Source: Actinoallomurus liliacearum (GTDB taxonomy: Bacteria > Actinomycetota > Actinomycetes > Streptosporangiales > Streptosporangiaceae). Taken from it: 64,000 bases of DNA. How positions within the stretch are numbered: the stretch's first letter is position 1; each line of letters starts with the position of its first letter. This document shows, piece by piece, positions 48,220 to 56,418 of the stretch. The DNA lies in NCBI RefSeq assembly GCF_039542035.1, contig NZ_BAABHJ010000002.1:1-64000 (forward strand), in the 5' to 3' direction. The notes under the pieces were generated by a model. That model was given only the letters and a program-made list of their open reading frames with translations. It did no database searches and had not been told where the DNA came from. Position numbers and translations under genes: made by a program.

Positions 48220-49581
48220 TCAGAGTCGCCGGGGGAGCGGGTTCCCCGACTCCCGTACGCCGCGCGGAACGTCCACGGTGACCAGCAGCGCGAAGCCGAC
48301 CACGAAGAAGATCACCAGCGAGACCAGGGCGGTGCGGTAGCTGTCGGTCCACTGCAACGCCGCGGCGAACACCAGCGGCCCCAGCCAGCTGGTCCCCTTG
48401 TCGCTGATCACGTAGAAGCCGAAGTACTCCGCCTCGCGGTCGCGCGGCAGCAGGTGGGAGAACAGCGACCGCGACAGCGCCTGCGTGCCGCCCAGGACCA
48501 CACCGATGGCGGCGGCCAGCGCCAGGAACTCCGCCGCCGACCCGCGCCGCAACCCGTACGCGGCCAGCACGACGGCCGTCCACAGGACCAGGGAGGTCAG
48601 CACGACCCGCTTGGCGCCGTACCGCCGGGCGAGCCGGCCCAGCAGCAGCGACCCGCCGCAGGCGACGAACTGCACCAGCAGCACCGCCGCGATCACGTCC
48701 GTCTGGCCGAGCTTCAGCTCCTCCGTCGCGAACGTCGCCGACATCGTGATCACCGTCTGCACGCCGTCGTTGTAGACCAGGAACGCCAGAAGGAAAAGCA
48801 GCGCGACCGGCCGGCCGCGCATGTCCCGCAGGGTGTCGGTCAGCCGGCCGAACGCGGAGCGCACGGCCGCGGGCAGCGGTTCGGCGACGGGCGTGCGGCG
48901 CCGGTCGCGCAGCGCGCGCAGGGGGATGAGGGTGAACGCCGCCCACCAGACGCCGGCCGAGGCCAGGCTGATCCGCACCGCCTCGGTCTTGGTCACCCCG
49001 AAGGCGTCGTGCGCCAGGAACAGCGCGAGGTTGAGCACGAGCAGCAGCCCGCCGCCGAGATAGCCCAGGCCCCAGCCGCGCGAGGACACCGCGTCGCGTT
49101 CGTCCGGAGCGGCGATGTCGGGCAGGAACGCGTTGTAGACGACGGTGGAGGCGCCCAGCGCCAGGTTGCCGACCACGAACAGCACGACGCCGAGCAGGTA
49201 CCGCCCGCCGCCGACGAAGTACAGGCCCATGGTGGCGAACGCCCCGATGTAGGCGAACGCCCCGAGCAGCGCCCGCTTGCGTCCGGTGTGGTCGGCCAGC
49301 GCGCCCGCCAGGGGCAGGACGAGCACTTGCAGGACCACCGACAGCGTGACGGCGAGAGGGTAGACCGCCTTGGCCCGGAGGTCGGCGCCCAGCGGGTGCA
49401 CGAACCCGTCGGCGTCGGCCGCGGCCTTGGCGATGTCGCTGAGGTAGGGCCCCAGGAACACCGCCACGACGGTGGTGTCGAAGGCGGAGTTGGCCCAGTC
49501 GTAGAAGTACCAGCCGCGCTGTTCGCGCCGGCGGTCGCCGGAGGTCGTCTCGACGGGGGTGCCGACGGGCGCCAGGCCCAC
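48220..49581 (-). CDS. MFS transporter, UMF1/Atg22 type
   Basis: This 453-aa 12-TM major facilitator of the UMF1 (PF11700) group starts with RGWYFYDWANSAFDTTVVAVFLGPYLS. It contains GALADHTGRKRALLGAFAY (motif A) and the second-half LGGTQALSRSLFSHLLPRDREAEYFGFYVISDKGTSWLGP, all typical of the family. The substrate is unknown. The GTG start at 49581 follows GGAGG. It is on the minus strand, 34 nt after the phosphodiesterase gene, which reads the same way. Confidence 0.9.
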   Translation of the reverse strand: MGLAPVGTPVETTSGDRRREQRGWYFYDWANSAFDTTVVAVFLGPYLSDIAKAAADADGFVHPLGADLRAKAVYPLAVTLSVVLQVLVLPLAGALADHTGRKRALLGAFAYIGAFATMGLYFVGGGRYLLGVVLFVVGNLALGASTVVYNAFLPDIAAPDERDAVSSRGWGLGYLGGGLLLVLNLALFLAHDAFGVTKTEAVRISLASAGVWWAAFTLIPLRALRDRRRTPVAEPLPAAVRSAFGRLTDTLRDMRGRPVALLFLLAFLVYNDGVQTVITMSATFATEELKLGQTDVIAAVLLVQFVACGGSLLLGRLARRYGAKRVVLTSLVLWTAVVLAAYGLRRGSAAEFLALAAAIGVVLGGTQALSRSLFSHLLPRDREAEYFGFYVISDKGTSWLGPLVFAAALQWTDSYRTALVSLVIFFVVGFALLVTVDVPRGVRESGNPLPRRL

Positions 49582-49615
49582 GCGTCCTCCTCGGCCGCCC
49601 GGGGGATGTCCGGCG

Positions 49616-50407
49616 TCAGGCCGACGTGGCGGCCCACTGCGCGCGGGCGGTCATGACGTCGCGCAGCACCTCGATCTCATCGGTGATGATGCCATCGACG
49701 CCGAGGTCGAGGAGACGTTCCATCTCCACCGGGTCGTTGACCGTCCAGACGTGCACCTGCAGGCCGAGCCGGTGCGCGGTCCGCAGGAACGCCTCGGTGA
49801 CCAGCGGGGTCCGGCCGACGCGCCGGGGGACCTGGGCGCACGGCACGCCGAGTTCGGCCAGGCGCACGAGCCGGCCGAGCGGGCCGCCGACGGATCGGGC
49901 GCGCAGCGTGGCGACGCCCAGCGGGCTCAGCGCGGTGCACACGTCCCGGCCGGACAGCAGGCGCATGCGGGCGCGTACGTGCCGGAGGCGGCGGGCGGAG
50001 AAGGAGGTGACGCACACCCGGTCCCAGGCGCGGGCCCGGTGCAGGACCTCGGTGAGCGGGCCGATGGCGTTCTCGGCCTTGACGTCGATGTTGAGGCGCG
50101 CGCCGGGCCAGGCGTCGAGGATCTCCTCCAGCCGGGGGATGGGCTCACGGCCGGCGATGCGTGCCTTGGCGACCTCGGCGTGACCGAGCCGGGCGATCGG
50201 GCCGGTGCGGTCGGTGACCCGGTCGAGGGTCGCGTCGTGAAAGGCGACCAGGACGCCGTCGGCGGTGGCGCGCACGTCGGTCTCCAGGTAGCGGTAGCCC
50301 AGCCCGATGGCGCGTTCGAAGGCGGCCATGGAGTTCTCGCGGCCGTCGAGGGATCCGCCGCGGTGCGCGAAGGGGATCGGGCCGGGATGGTCGAGATATG
50401 TGTACAC
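49616..50407 (-). CDS. Glycerophosphodiester phosphodiesterase
   Basis: This 263-aa cytosolic GDPD TIM-barrel enzyme has IPFAHRGGSLDGRENSMAAFERAIGLGYRYLETDVRATADGVLVAFHD, which holds the HRG, the E-x-D metal site and the second catalytic His (FHD). TDPxxMExLLDLGVDGIITDE lies near the end. It hydrolyses glycerophosphodiesters to glycerol-3-phosphate and an alcohol. The GTG at 50407 is its start. It lies upstream of the UMF1 gene, which may be cotranscribed. Confidence 0.92.
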   Translation of the reverse strand: MYTYLDHPGPIPFAHRGGSLDGRENSMAAFERAIGLGYRYLETDVRATADGVLVAFHDATLDRVTDRTGPIARLGHAEVAKARIAGREPIPRLEEILDAWPGARLNIDVKAENAIGPLTEVLHRARAWDRVCVTSFSARRLRHVRARMRLLSGRDVCTALSPLGVATLRARSVGGPLGRLVRLAELGVPCAQVPRRVGRTPLVTEAFLRTAHRLGLQVHVWTVNDPVEMERLLDLGVDGIITDEIEVLRDVMTARAQWAATSA

Positions 50408-50461
50408 GGATGCACCTGTCGTACTAGGGGCGGCTGGAGCTGCTCCTGCTCTCCACAGTAG

Positions 50462-50486
50462 TGACCTTACTACGTAAAGGCGGCGG
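50462..50486 (+). repeat. 25-bp repeat, copy 1
   Basis: The core CCTTACT(A/G)CGTAAAGG with flanking TGA and CGG(C/T)GG recurs at 53999-54023 (23 of 25 identical). The core can fold into a short hairpin. It lies in the gap between the phosphodiesterase start and the EF-hand gene. Confidence 0.6.
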
Positions 50487-50649
50487 CTCGATCAACCAAC
50501 GGTCTATCCGGTGTGACGGAACCCCAACCCACCGACACGACGCCCACCAACCGGCATTCCATCCCAAGCCGGACGTCTCTTCCACTAGGTTGTCTCGCGT
50601 CGTGGCTCGGGAGAGCCGTCGTGACCCTCAAGCGGGAAGGCCGGAAATC

Positions 50650-50862
50650 GTGCCGGACACCAGCGCCTACGCGGCGACGTTCGAGATCGTCGATATCAAC
50701 AAGGATGGGCGCGTCTCCGCGCCCGAGCTCAAGCAGCTCATGAAGGCCCTCGGGGAGGACGTCACCGACGAGACGGCGGCCGAGGTCGTCCGCCGGATGG
50801 ACTCCGACGGCGACGGCGAGATCTCGCTGGAGGAGTTCGCCGCCTACATGTCCAACGGCTGA
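50650..50862 (+). CDS. EF-hand calcium-binding protein
   Basis: This 70-aa cytosolic protein has a paired EF-hand. The first loop is DINKDGRVSAPE (15-26) and the second DSDGDGEISLEE (51-62), both with all liganding positions. It resembles the small calcium-buffer/sensor proteins of Streptomyces (CabC-like). The GTG at 50650 has GGAAGG 9 nt before; an upstream GTG at 50461 would add the repeat-encoded leader and is less likely. A terminator follows. Confidence 0.88.
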   Translation: MPDTSAYAATFEIVDINKDGRVSAPELKQLMKALGEDVTDETAAEVVRRMDSDGDGEISLEEFAAYMSNG

Positions 50863-50869
50863 CCGGTCT

Positions 50870-50889
50870 CCGGGCCCCCGCGGGCCCGG
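50870..50889 (+). terminator. Terminator hairpin after the EF-hand gene
   Basis: A perfect 8-bp stem (CCGGGCCC/GGGCCCGG) has a 4-nt loop and lies 8 nt after the stop. Confidence 0.7.
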
Positions 50890-50983
50890 CCGCGATGTTC
50901 GCGGAAGCCTGCGGGAGGCCGGCGCGTCGGAGACGCGGGGTGCCGGCTCGTTTGTACAGGGTCATCGGCCGAGCCCGGCAGAT

Positions 50984-51001
50984 TTGATACGATAGTATAT
51001 C
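50984..51001. promoter_or_regulatory. Operator overlapping the GntR start (TTGATAC-N4-GTATATC)
   Basis: The arms TTGATAC and GTATATC form an imperfect inverted repeat of the FCD-GntR kind. It ends at the base before the GTG start at 51002. A TANNNT-type -10 (TACGAT, 50988-50993) overlaps it. Confidence 0.55.
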
Positions 51002-51691
51002 GTGAACAAGCAGGAGCGGGCCTACCAGATCATCGGCGAACGGATCCTCAACGGCACGTACGGTCCGGGCTACCGCCTGGTCATCGACGCGCTCGCCGAG
51101 GAGCTGGGCGTCAGTCCCCTCCCGGTCCGGGAGGCCATCCGGCGTCTGGAGGCCGAAGGCCTGGTCATCTACCAGCCGAACGCCGGCGCCCGCGTGGCCC
51201 CGGCCGACCCGGACCAGTACGAGAACGCGCTGACCGTCCTGGCGGTGCTGGAGGGGTACGCCACCGCCCTGGCCGCCCCGCACATCCGCCCGGCCGACCT
51301 CAAGCGCCTCGGTGAGATCGACGACCGGATGGTGGCCTGCATGGACACCCTCGACTCGCTGAACTTCGGCCGGTTGAACCACGAGTTCCACCAGGTCATC
51401 TACAACCGCTGCCCGAACGCCGCGCTGGTCGAGGCGCTGCGCGACACCACGCGCAAGCTCGACGTGATCCGGCGGACCGTCTTCACCCAGATCCCGTACC
51501 GAGGCTGGAAGTCGATCGAGGAGCACCGGGCGCTCGTCCGCCTGATCGAGAGCGGGGCCCCGGCCGCCGAGATCGAGGCCGCCGCACGGCAGCACAAGCT
51601 GAAGACGGTCGAGGCCTTCCGCGCCTGGAGCAACGACTCCGGCTCCGGCGCGTCCGCCGGAGCCTCGGGCGAGACCCCGGCGGAGCACTGA
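51002..51691 (+). CDS. GntR/FCD transcriptional regulator
   Basis: This 229-aa regulator has an HTH (RLVIDALAEELGVSPLPVREAIRRLEAEGLVIYQPNAGARV) and an FCD domain with His/Asp sites in LNHEFHQVIYN and SIEEHRALVRLIE. The GTG start has no ribosome site and directly follows the operator/-10, which suggests a leaderless transcript controlled by its own product. It is unlike the island regulators. Downstream genes are broken (ALDH and ilvD pieces), so its targets may have been lost. Confidence 0.88.
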   Translation: MNKQERAYQIIGERILNGTYGPGYRLVIDALAEELGVSPLPVREAIRRLEAEGLVIYQPNAGARVAPADPDQYENALTVLAVLEGYATALAAPHIRPADLKRLGEIDDRMVACMDTLDSLNFGRLNHEFHQVIYNRCPNAALVEALRDTTRKLDVIRRTVFTQIPYRGWKSIEEHRALVRLIESGAPAAEIEAAARQHKLKTVEAFRAWSNDSGSGASAGASGETPAEH

Positions 51692-51698
51692 GCGCCGC

Positions 51699-51783
51699 TC
51701 AGCCCACGCCGAACCGCGGCGCGTCGAAGCCACCGACCGCGACGTGCACGATGCGCGCGTCGGTGTAGAAGTCGATGCTGTGC
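51699..51783 (-). pseudogene. C-terminal remnant of an aldehyde dehydrogenase-like gene
   Basis: The minus-strand frame ends SIDFYTDARIVHVAVGGFDAPRFGVG with a stop at 51699. This resembles the oligomerisation tail of aldehyde dehydrogenases. Similarity stops at about 51783, where the ilvD piece begins on the opposite strand. It is a low-confidence call based on about 27 residues. Confidence 0.35.
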
Positions 51784-52073
51784 GCGCCGCCTTCTCCGGC
51801 GGCAGCTCGGGCCTGGCGATCGGCCACGTCTCCCCGGAGACGGCGGCCGGCGGCCCCCTCACGCTGGTCGAGGACGGCGACCTCGTCACCATCGACCTCC
51901 CCGCCCGTACTCTCCACCTGCACGCCCCCGGCCTCGCCGCGCGGACCTCGCACTTCCGCCCTCGCCACCGCGAGCGCCCGCTCAGCACGGCGCTGCGCGC
52001 GTACGCCGCCCTGGCACAGTCCGCGGACAAGGGGGCCGTACGCGGCGTTCTCACAGCCGACGCACAAAGCTGA
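51784..52073 (+). pseudogene. ilvD: Dihydroxy-acid dehydratase (IlvD/Edd) C-terminal fragment
   Basis: The frame reads FSGGSSGLAIGHVSPETAAGGPLTLVEDGDLVTIDLPARTLHLHAPG, then ALRAYAALAQSADKGAVRGVL. This is the last 95 or so residues of IlvD, with the FSGG and SADKGAV signatures. The first 80 percent of the gene is absent. It overlaps the end of the EamA gene on the other strand. Confidence 0.8.
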
Positions 52074-52998
52074 CGGTCACCGCGTCACCGGCTGCGGCGG
52101 CCTCTGTCGCCGAAGCCGCCTTCACCCGGCGCGTCATGCCGACGCCGATGAGAACGACCGCCATGCCCGCGGCGACCCGGAGGCTGAAGGGCTCGTCGAG
52201 CACGATGGCTCCCAGCCCCACCGAGACCACCGGCAGCAGGTAGCCGACGGTCGCGGCGTTCGTCGCGCCCTCATCGGCGATCATCCGGTAGGTGAGATGG
52301 AAGGTGATCCCCGTGGCGCAGATCCCCAGCACCACCACCGCGATCAGGCCCGTCGGATGGAGGCCGATCGGTGTCAGTCCACCGGCCGGGAAACTGAGGG
52401 CGGTCAGCGCGGTGGCGGCCATGAGCTGGGCGGTGGAGAGGGAGATGGTCGTGTGTCCCCGCCCGACGAGGTGACGTCCCATGTAGGCGAAGCCGACCGC
52501 GTAGCTCGCCGCCGCGGCGACGATGGCGAGCGCGCCCCAGCCGACCTGCGCGTGTCCCTCCCACGGAGCGAAGATCAACGTCACTCCGCCGAACCCGAGC
52601 AACAGGCCGCCCAGGCGTGCGGGGCGGATGCCGCGTTCGGCGCCGATCGCGATGCCGAGCAGGAGGGACCACAGCGGAGTCGTCGCGTTGAGCACGCCGG
52701 CGAGCCCGGAGTCGACGGTCTGTTCGCCGAGGCTGTACATCGCGAAGGGCAGGGCGTTGCAAAAGAAGGCCGCCACGAAGAGGTGACCCCAGGTGGCCCG
52801 GCCACGGGGGAGACGCTGCCGTGCCGTCAGGCACAGGACCAGCAGCGCGCCGGTCCCCAGCAGGCAGCGAGCGAGGGTGACCTGGACCGGCGACAGTGCG
52901 TGCAGGGCCAGTTTGATCCACAGGAACGTCGAACCCCACAGCAGCGCGAGCACGCCCATGCGGGCCAGCCCCAGAGTCCTGCCCACCGCACCGTCCAT
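52051..52998 (-). CDS. EamA/DMT-family transporter
   Basis: This 315-aa 10-TM drug/metabolite exporter has two EamA repeats. The first has WGSTFLWIKLALHALSPVQVTLARCLLG and GLAGVLNATTPLWSLLLG. The second has YAVGFAYMGRHL and ATNAATVGYLLPVVSVGLGAIVLDEPF, the classic C-terminal pattern. It probably exports an amino acid or a related metabolite. The ATG at 52998 is chosen for its GGAGGGAG; the open frame upstream lacks a site. It is divergent from the LysR at 53090, which likely controls it. Confidence 0.9.
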   Translation of the reverse strand: MDGAVGRTLGLARMGVLALLWGSTFLWIKLALHALSPVQVTLARCLLGTGALLVLCLTARQRLPRGRATWGHLFVAAFFCNALPFAMYSLGEQTVDSGLAGVLNATTPLWSLLLGIAIGAERGIRPARLGGLLLGFGGVTLIFAPWEGHAQVGWGALAIVAAAASYAVGFAYMGRHLVGRGHTTISLSTAQLMAATALTALSFPAGGLTPIGLHPTGLIAVVVLGICATGITFHLTYRMIADEGATNAATVGYLLPVVSVGLGAIVLDEPFSLRVAAGMAVVLIGVGMTRRVKAASATEAAAAGDAVTVSFVRRL

Positions 52999-53089
52999 CC
53001 GCGTTCTCCCTCCGTCGCCCATGAACGATGCCGCGTACCCACCGTTAAGGACAATCGATGATTCCTGGATCACCATTAAGCTGAGCTAC

Positions 53090-53989
53090 GTGATCGATGT
53101 GAGACGGATGCAGATTCTGCGGGCGGTGGTCGCGAGCGGGTCGGTGACGGCGGCCGCGGCGCATCTGGGATACACCCCGTCCGCCGTCAGTCAGCAGGTG
53201 GCGGTGCTGGAGAAGGAGGCCGGGATCGCCCTGCTCGAGCGGGTGGGGCGCGGTGTACGGCCGACGGCGGCGGGCCGGCTCCTCACCGAACACGCCGCGG
53301 TCATCGGCCGCAGTGTCGCGGAGGCGGAGACCGCGCTGGCCGACCTGCGATCCGGGCGAACGGGCCGGCTGGCCGTCCGCTATTTCACGTCGGTGGGGCC
53401 GACCCTGGTAGCCCCTGCGCTGGCCCGGCTCCGTCATGAGCATCCGGGCGTGCAGATCGATCTCAAGCTGGCCGACCCCGAAGATCCGCTGCCGGAGGTG
53501 GAGAAGGGCGCCGCGGACCTGGCGCTCGTCGTCCGGCCGGGGGAGGGGAAGCGCCGGGGGATCCGCCTCGTCCACCTCCTGGACGACGCGTACCAAGCCG
53601 TGCTGCCCACCGGCCATCCACTCGCCGCACGACGGATGCTCGATCTGGCCGATCTGGCCGACCAGCAGTGGGTCGGCAGCGAACCGCCGGGCTCGTGTCT
53701 CGACGTCATGCTCGACGCCTGCGCCGCGGCCGGTTTCAGCCCGAACTTCGTCGCGATGAGCGAGGACTACGCCACCGCACAGGGCCTGGTCGCGGCCGGC
53801 CTCGGGGTCGCGCTGATCCCCGGGCTCGGGCTGGGCGGCCGTCGTCCCGGCGTTGTCATGCGCAGGGTACGGCGTCCTCGGCCGATCAGGGCGATCCACG
53901 CGGCGGTACGCGAGGCCGCGCTGGCCCAGGCCGCTCTGCGCACGTTGCTCGAGGCGCTCGAGGCGGCGGCGAAGCCGCGAGGGCACTGA
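53090..53989 (+). CDS. LysR-family transcriptional regulator
   Basis: This 299-aa regulator has the HTH in the first 60 residues (MQILRAVVASGSVTAAAAHLGYTPSAVSQQVAVLEKEAGIALLERVGRGVRPTAAG), followed by an effector domain of the PBP2 fold. The GTG at 53090 is not preceded by a clear ribosome site. Divergent transcription of an EamA exporter suggests the LysE/ArgP-type arrangement, in which LysR induces export of an accumulating metabolite (inference). The repeat copy at 53999 follows the stop. Confidence 0.92.
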   Translation: MIDVRRMQILRAVVASGSVTAAAAHLGYTPSAVSQQVAVLEKEAGIALLERVGRGVRPTAAGRLLTEHAAVIGRSVAEAETALADLRSGRTGRLAVRYFTSVGPTLVAPALARLRHEHPGVQIDLKLADPEDPLPEVEKGAADLALVVRPGEGKRRGIRLVHLLDDAYQAVLPTGHPLAARRMLDLADLADQQWVGSEPPGSCLDVMLDACAAAGFSPNFVAMSEDYATAQGLVAAGLGVALIPGLGLGGRRPGVVMRRVRRPRPIRAIHAAVREAALAQAALRTLLEALEAAAKPRGH

Positions 53990-53998
53990 CCTATGCAC

Positions 53999-54023
53999 TG
54001 ACCTTACTGCGTAAAGGCGGTGG
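53999..54023 (+). repeat. 25-bp repeat, copy 2
   Basis: This is the second copy of the element at 50462-50486, in the same orientation, starting 9 nt after the LysR stop. It differs at two positions (A/G and C/T). Confidence 0.6.
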
Positions 54024-54075
54024 GCTTGTTGTCACGCCATCGACCCGGTCCGGCAGCGGTCGACCCTCGACCTGC

Positions 54076-54459
54076 TCAACGATCCCAGGCCGCCGTCGCC
54101 GCCGCACCGGCGCGCGGATCGTCCACGATGAGGATCAGCCGGTGGTCGTGGTCGGAGTAGAGCACCTCGATGTTCACGCCGGCATCGGCGAGGGCCCGGG
54201 TGATCGCCCCCAGTTGGCCCGGCCGGTCCTGATCCAGGCGGCGGGCCAGGACCTCCCGGCAGGCCGTGACCCGCAGACCGGCCGCGCGCAGCGCCGCGCT
54301 CGCCGCCTCGCCGTCGTGGAACAGGAAGTGCGCGACGGCCCGCCCGCCGACGACGAACATGCCGCCGCCCTCCACGCTGACGCCCGTGGCGCCGAGCGCC
54401 TCGCCCATGGCCGCCAGCGCGCCCGGCTCGTCGTCGAGGTCGATGGTCAGGTCGTGCAT
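54076..54459 (-). CDS. Tandem ACT-domain protein
   Basis: This 127-aa protein consists of two ACT-like units. The first is HDLTIDLDDEPGALAAMGEALGATGVSVEGGGMFVV. The second is LARRLDQDRPGQLGAITRALADAGVNIEVLYSDHDHRLILIVDD. ACT pairs bind amino acids or other small ligands and control enzymes. No enzyme domain is attached. It overlaps the ABM gene start region by 13 nt and reads the same way. Confidence 0.85.
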   Translation of the reverse strand: MHDLTIDLDDEPGALAAMGEALGATGVSVEGGGMFVVGGRAVAHFLFHDGEAASAALRAAGLRVTACREVLARRLDQDRPGQLGAITRALADAGVNIEVLYSDHDHRLILIVDDPRAGAAATAAWDR

Positions 54460-54815
54460 GGAGATTCCTCCTCGTCGTGGGCGCGGCGGCTGTCGGCGGG
54501 GGCCTCTCCGCGGTCGCGCGGCCCGTAGTCGCGGATCACCTCGGCCATCCGCAGCCGGTAGTCGGTGAAGAACCGGTGCCGGCCCAGCGCCTGCGCGCGC
54601 CGGTGCGCCGGGGTGTTACGCCACGCGGCGACCGCCTCCTCGTCCCGGAAGTAGCCGATCGCGACGAACCGCCCTGGATCGGTGTCGCTGGTGAACCGCT
54701 CGATCCCGTGGAAGCCGTCCACGTCCGGGAGCAGCTCACGCAGCCGCGCCGACTCCGCGAGGTACTCCCGGTAGGCGGCCTCGTCACCGGGATCGAACCG
54801 GTACTCGAAGATCAT
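54447..54815 (-). CDS. Antibiotic biosynthesis monooxygenase (ABM)-like protein
   Basis: This 122-aa dimeric alpha/beta-barrel protein has MIFEYRFDPGDEAAYREYLAE, GFHGIERFTSDTDPGRFVAIGYFRDEEAVAAWRNTPAHRRAQALG. These are the conserved strands of ABM-domain proteins that act on quinones, haem or other small substrates, or serve as simple stress proteins. The ATG at 54815 is chosen because the domain starts there; upstream codons up to 54857 lack a site. It is cotranscribed with the ACT gene. Confidence 0.82.
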   Translation of the reverse strand: MIFEYRFDPGDEAAYREYLAESARLRELLPDVDGFHGIERFTSDTDPGRFVAIGYFRDEEAVAAWRNTPAHRRAQALGRHRFFTDYRLRMAEVIRDYGPRDRGEAPADSRRAHDEEESPCTT

Positions 54816-54875
54816 TGCTATCACCGGGTGAACGTATCCCGGTGACGGTTGGGCCACCGTCGAAGCGTCGGAGCC

Positions 54876-55673
54876 CTACCGCGACTCGCCGAGCCGTACG
54901 ACCCGCAGCCGGGAGTGCTCGGGACGCCAGGTCGCCACCAGCGCGGCGGCCAGGAGGAGTTCGGCGACGTCCCCGCCGTAGTACATGATCATCGCGGCGT
55001 CCCGCAGCTGGGGGATCGGGGCGTGGACGTGAACGAGGAACCCGCCGTACAGCAGCTGCGCGACGGTGGCGTGCGCCGCCACGGCCACCCCGAGCAGCAC
55101 GAGCCGCGCGCGTACGCCCGGACGGGCCGGCGCGGGATCGGGCCCGGCCACCACCCAGGCGAACAGGTAACCCGACGCCAGGAAGTGGGCGTGCAGCAGC
55201 CAGTGCGCGGCGGGTCGGGCGGCGATCGCGTCGTACAGCGGCGTGAAGTACAGCACGCCCAGGCTGCCGGTGCCGAGGATGAGGGCGGTGACCGGGTGGG
55301 CGAGCACGCGCGCCGGACGGGCGTGCAGCAGGTGGGTCACCCGCCGTGCGTGGCCGCCGGGCAGCGCCCGCAGCAGTGCCGTCAGGGGAGCGCCGAGCAC
55401 GAGGGCGAGCGGCGCGTACATCCCGATGATCATGTGCTGCAGCATGTGGTGGCGGAAGTCGCCATGAGCGGCGACGGGTGGCAGCAGCGCGACGGTGAGC
55501 AGGGCGCATCCGCAGAGGAAACTCGCCGTCCGCAGGTGGTGCCGGCCCCCGCCGGGGCTCCGGTCGCGGGCCCGCGCGACGAGCCACAGGTACGCGGCCG
55601 CCGCCAGGACCGGGGCCAGGGCGATGAGCATGCCGGGCGTCGTGTGCCCGGCATGGTGGAGGTGGCCGCCCAT
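54876..55673 (-). CDS. Cytochrome c oxidase assembly protein, CtaG type
   Basis: This 265-aa integral membrane protein has about seven helices and belongs to the caa3-type CtaG (PF09678) family. It has MGGHLHHAGHTTPGMLIAL, VAAHGDFRHHMLQHMIIGMYAPLALVLGAPLTALLRALP, HWLLHAHFLASGYLFAWVV and DAAMIMYYGGDVAELLLAAAL. The His-rich helices (FRHHMLQHM, LLHAHF) are typical and may bind copper or haem. ATG 55673 overlaps the DUF2243 stop (ATGA), so the two are coupled. It assists assembly of terminal oxidase. Confidence 0.9.
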   Translation of the reverse strand: MGGHLHHAGHTTPGMLIALAPVLAAAAYLWLVARARDRSPGGGRHHLRTASFLCGCALLTVALLPPVAAHGDFRHHMLQHMIIGMYAPLALVLGAPLTALLRALPGGHARRVTHLLHARPARVLAHPVTALILGTGSLGVLYFTPLYDAIAARPAAHWLLHAHFLASGYLFAWVVAGPDPAPARPGVRARLVLLGVAVAAHATVAQLLYGGFLVHVHAPIPQLRDAAMIMYYGGDVAELLLAAALVATWRPEHSRLRVVRLGESR

Positions 55674-56215
55674 CAGGCGGAGACCGTCCCGGCCGGGGCC
55701 GGGCCGACGGGCCGGGCGCCGCGCCGCAGCAGTGTGCCGGCGGCGACCAGCAGTGCGCCCAGCGCCAGGAAGCCGATGTCCCACCACAGCCGGTTCGGGC
55801 CGCCGCGGACGTGGTGGATGGCGAGGATGTGGTGGTCGAGGATCCCCTCGACGAGGTTGAACAGGCCCCAGCCGACGAGGACCCAGCCCCACAGGAAGCG
55901 GGAGGTCCACACGCTGCGGCGGTCGCGGGTCACGCGGGAGTACAGCACGGCCAGCCCGGTGAGCACCGACAGCCAGCACACGACATGGAAGATCCCGTCC
56001 CACACGGTGTTCATCCGCAGCCCGGACACGGTGTTCGGGTCGTAGTACCTCACGCCGATGCGGTCGCCGTTCGTGCTGGAGAGCATGTGGTGCCACTGCA
56101 GGAGCTGGTGGAGCAGGATGCCGTCGACGAAGCCGCCCAGGCCCACTCCCAGCAGGATTCCGGGCAGCCGGATGCTCCGGGGCGGCGGGTGGACCTCGCG
56201 CCCGGTCGTACCCAT
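55673..56215 (-). CDS. DUF2243 membrane protein
   Basis: This 180-aa four-helix membrane protein has the DUF2243 signature: GILLGVGLGGFVDGILLHQLLQWHHMLS, VWDGIFHVVCWLSVLTGLAVLYSR, SRFLWGWVLVGWGLFNLVEGILDHHILAIHHVRGG. The repeated His may bind haem or metal. ATG 56215 is chosen; the longer frame to 56287 is Arg/Gly-rich without a site. It forms a coupled pair with CtaG, a common arrangement. Confidence 0.88.
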   Translation of the reverse strand: MGTTGREVHPPPRSIRLPGILLGVGLGGFVDGILLHQLLQWHHMLSSTNGDRIGVRYYDPNTVSGLRMNTVWDGIFHVVCWLSVLTGLAVLYSRVTRDRRSVWTSRFLWGWVLVGWGLFNLVEGILDHHILAIHHVRGGPNRLWWDIGFLALGALLVAAGTLLRRGARPVGPAPAGTVSA

Positions 56216-56349
56216 CGTCGGCCTCCGTCCCCCCCGCCCGCGTGATCCACGCGACGAGGTCCTTCCCCCGCCGCGTACCCGCCACACAGGCCCGCGCCGG
56301 CGGGCCCGGGCGCCCGCTTCCTCCCCGCCGCCGGGCCGGGCCGCCCGGG

Positions 56350-56380
56350 TTGAGTCTCAAGGGACTTGAGGCTCCATAGT
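56350..56380 (+). promoter_or_regulatory. MerR-type promoter with 19-bp spacer and operator
   Basis: The -35 is TTGAGT (56350-56355) and the -10 CATAGT (56375-56380), separated by 19 bp. The spacer is occupied by an inverted repeat GAGTCTCAAG-GGA-CTTGAGGCTC (56352-56374, one mismatch). This is the hallmark of promoters that MerR regulators twist into an active form, and a MerR gene is encoded two genes downstream. Confidence 0.75.
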
Positions 56381-56418
56381 CTCCGCGTCGGCCGAACCCC
56401 GGAATCGAAGGAGTGACG

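Noticed and set aside
51744..52073. A new small gene of 109 codons
   Set aside because: The residues from FSGG onward are the C-terminus of IlvD, so it is a fragment and the first codons are read-through of the antisense ALDH tail.
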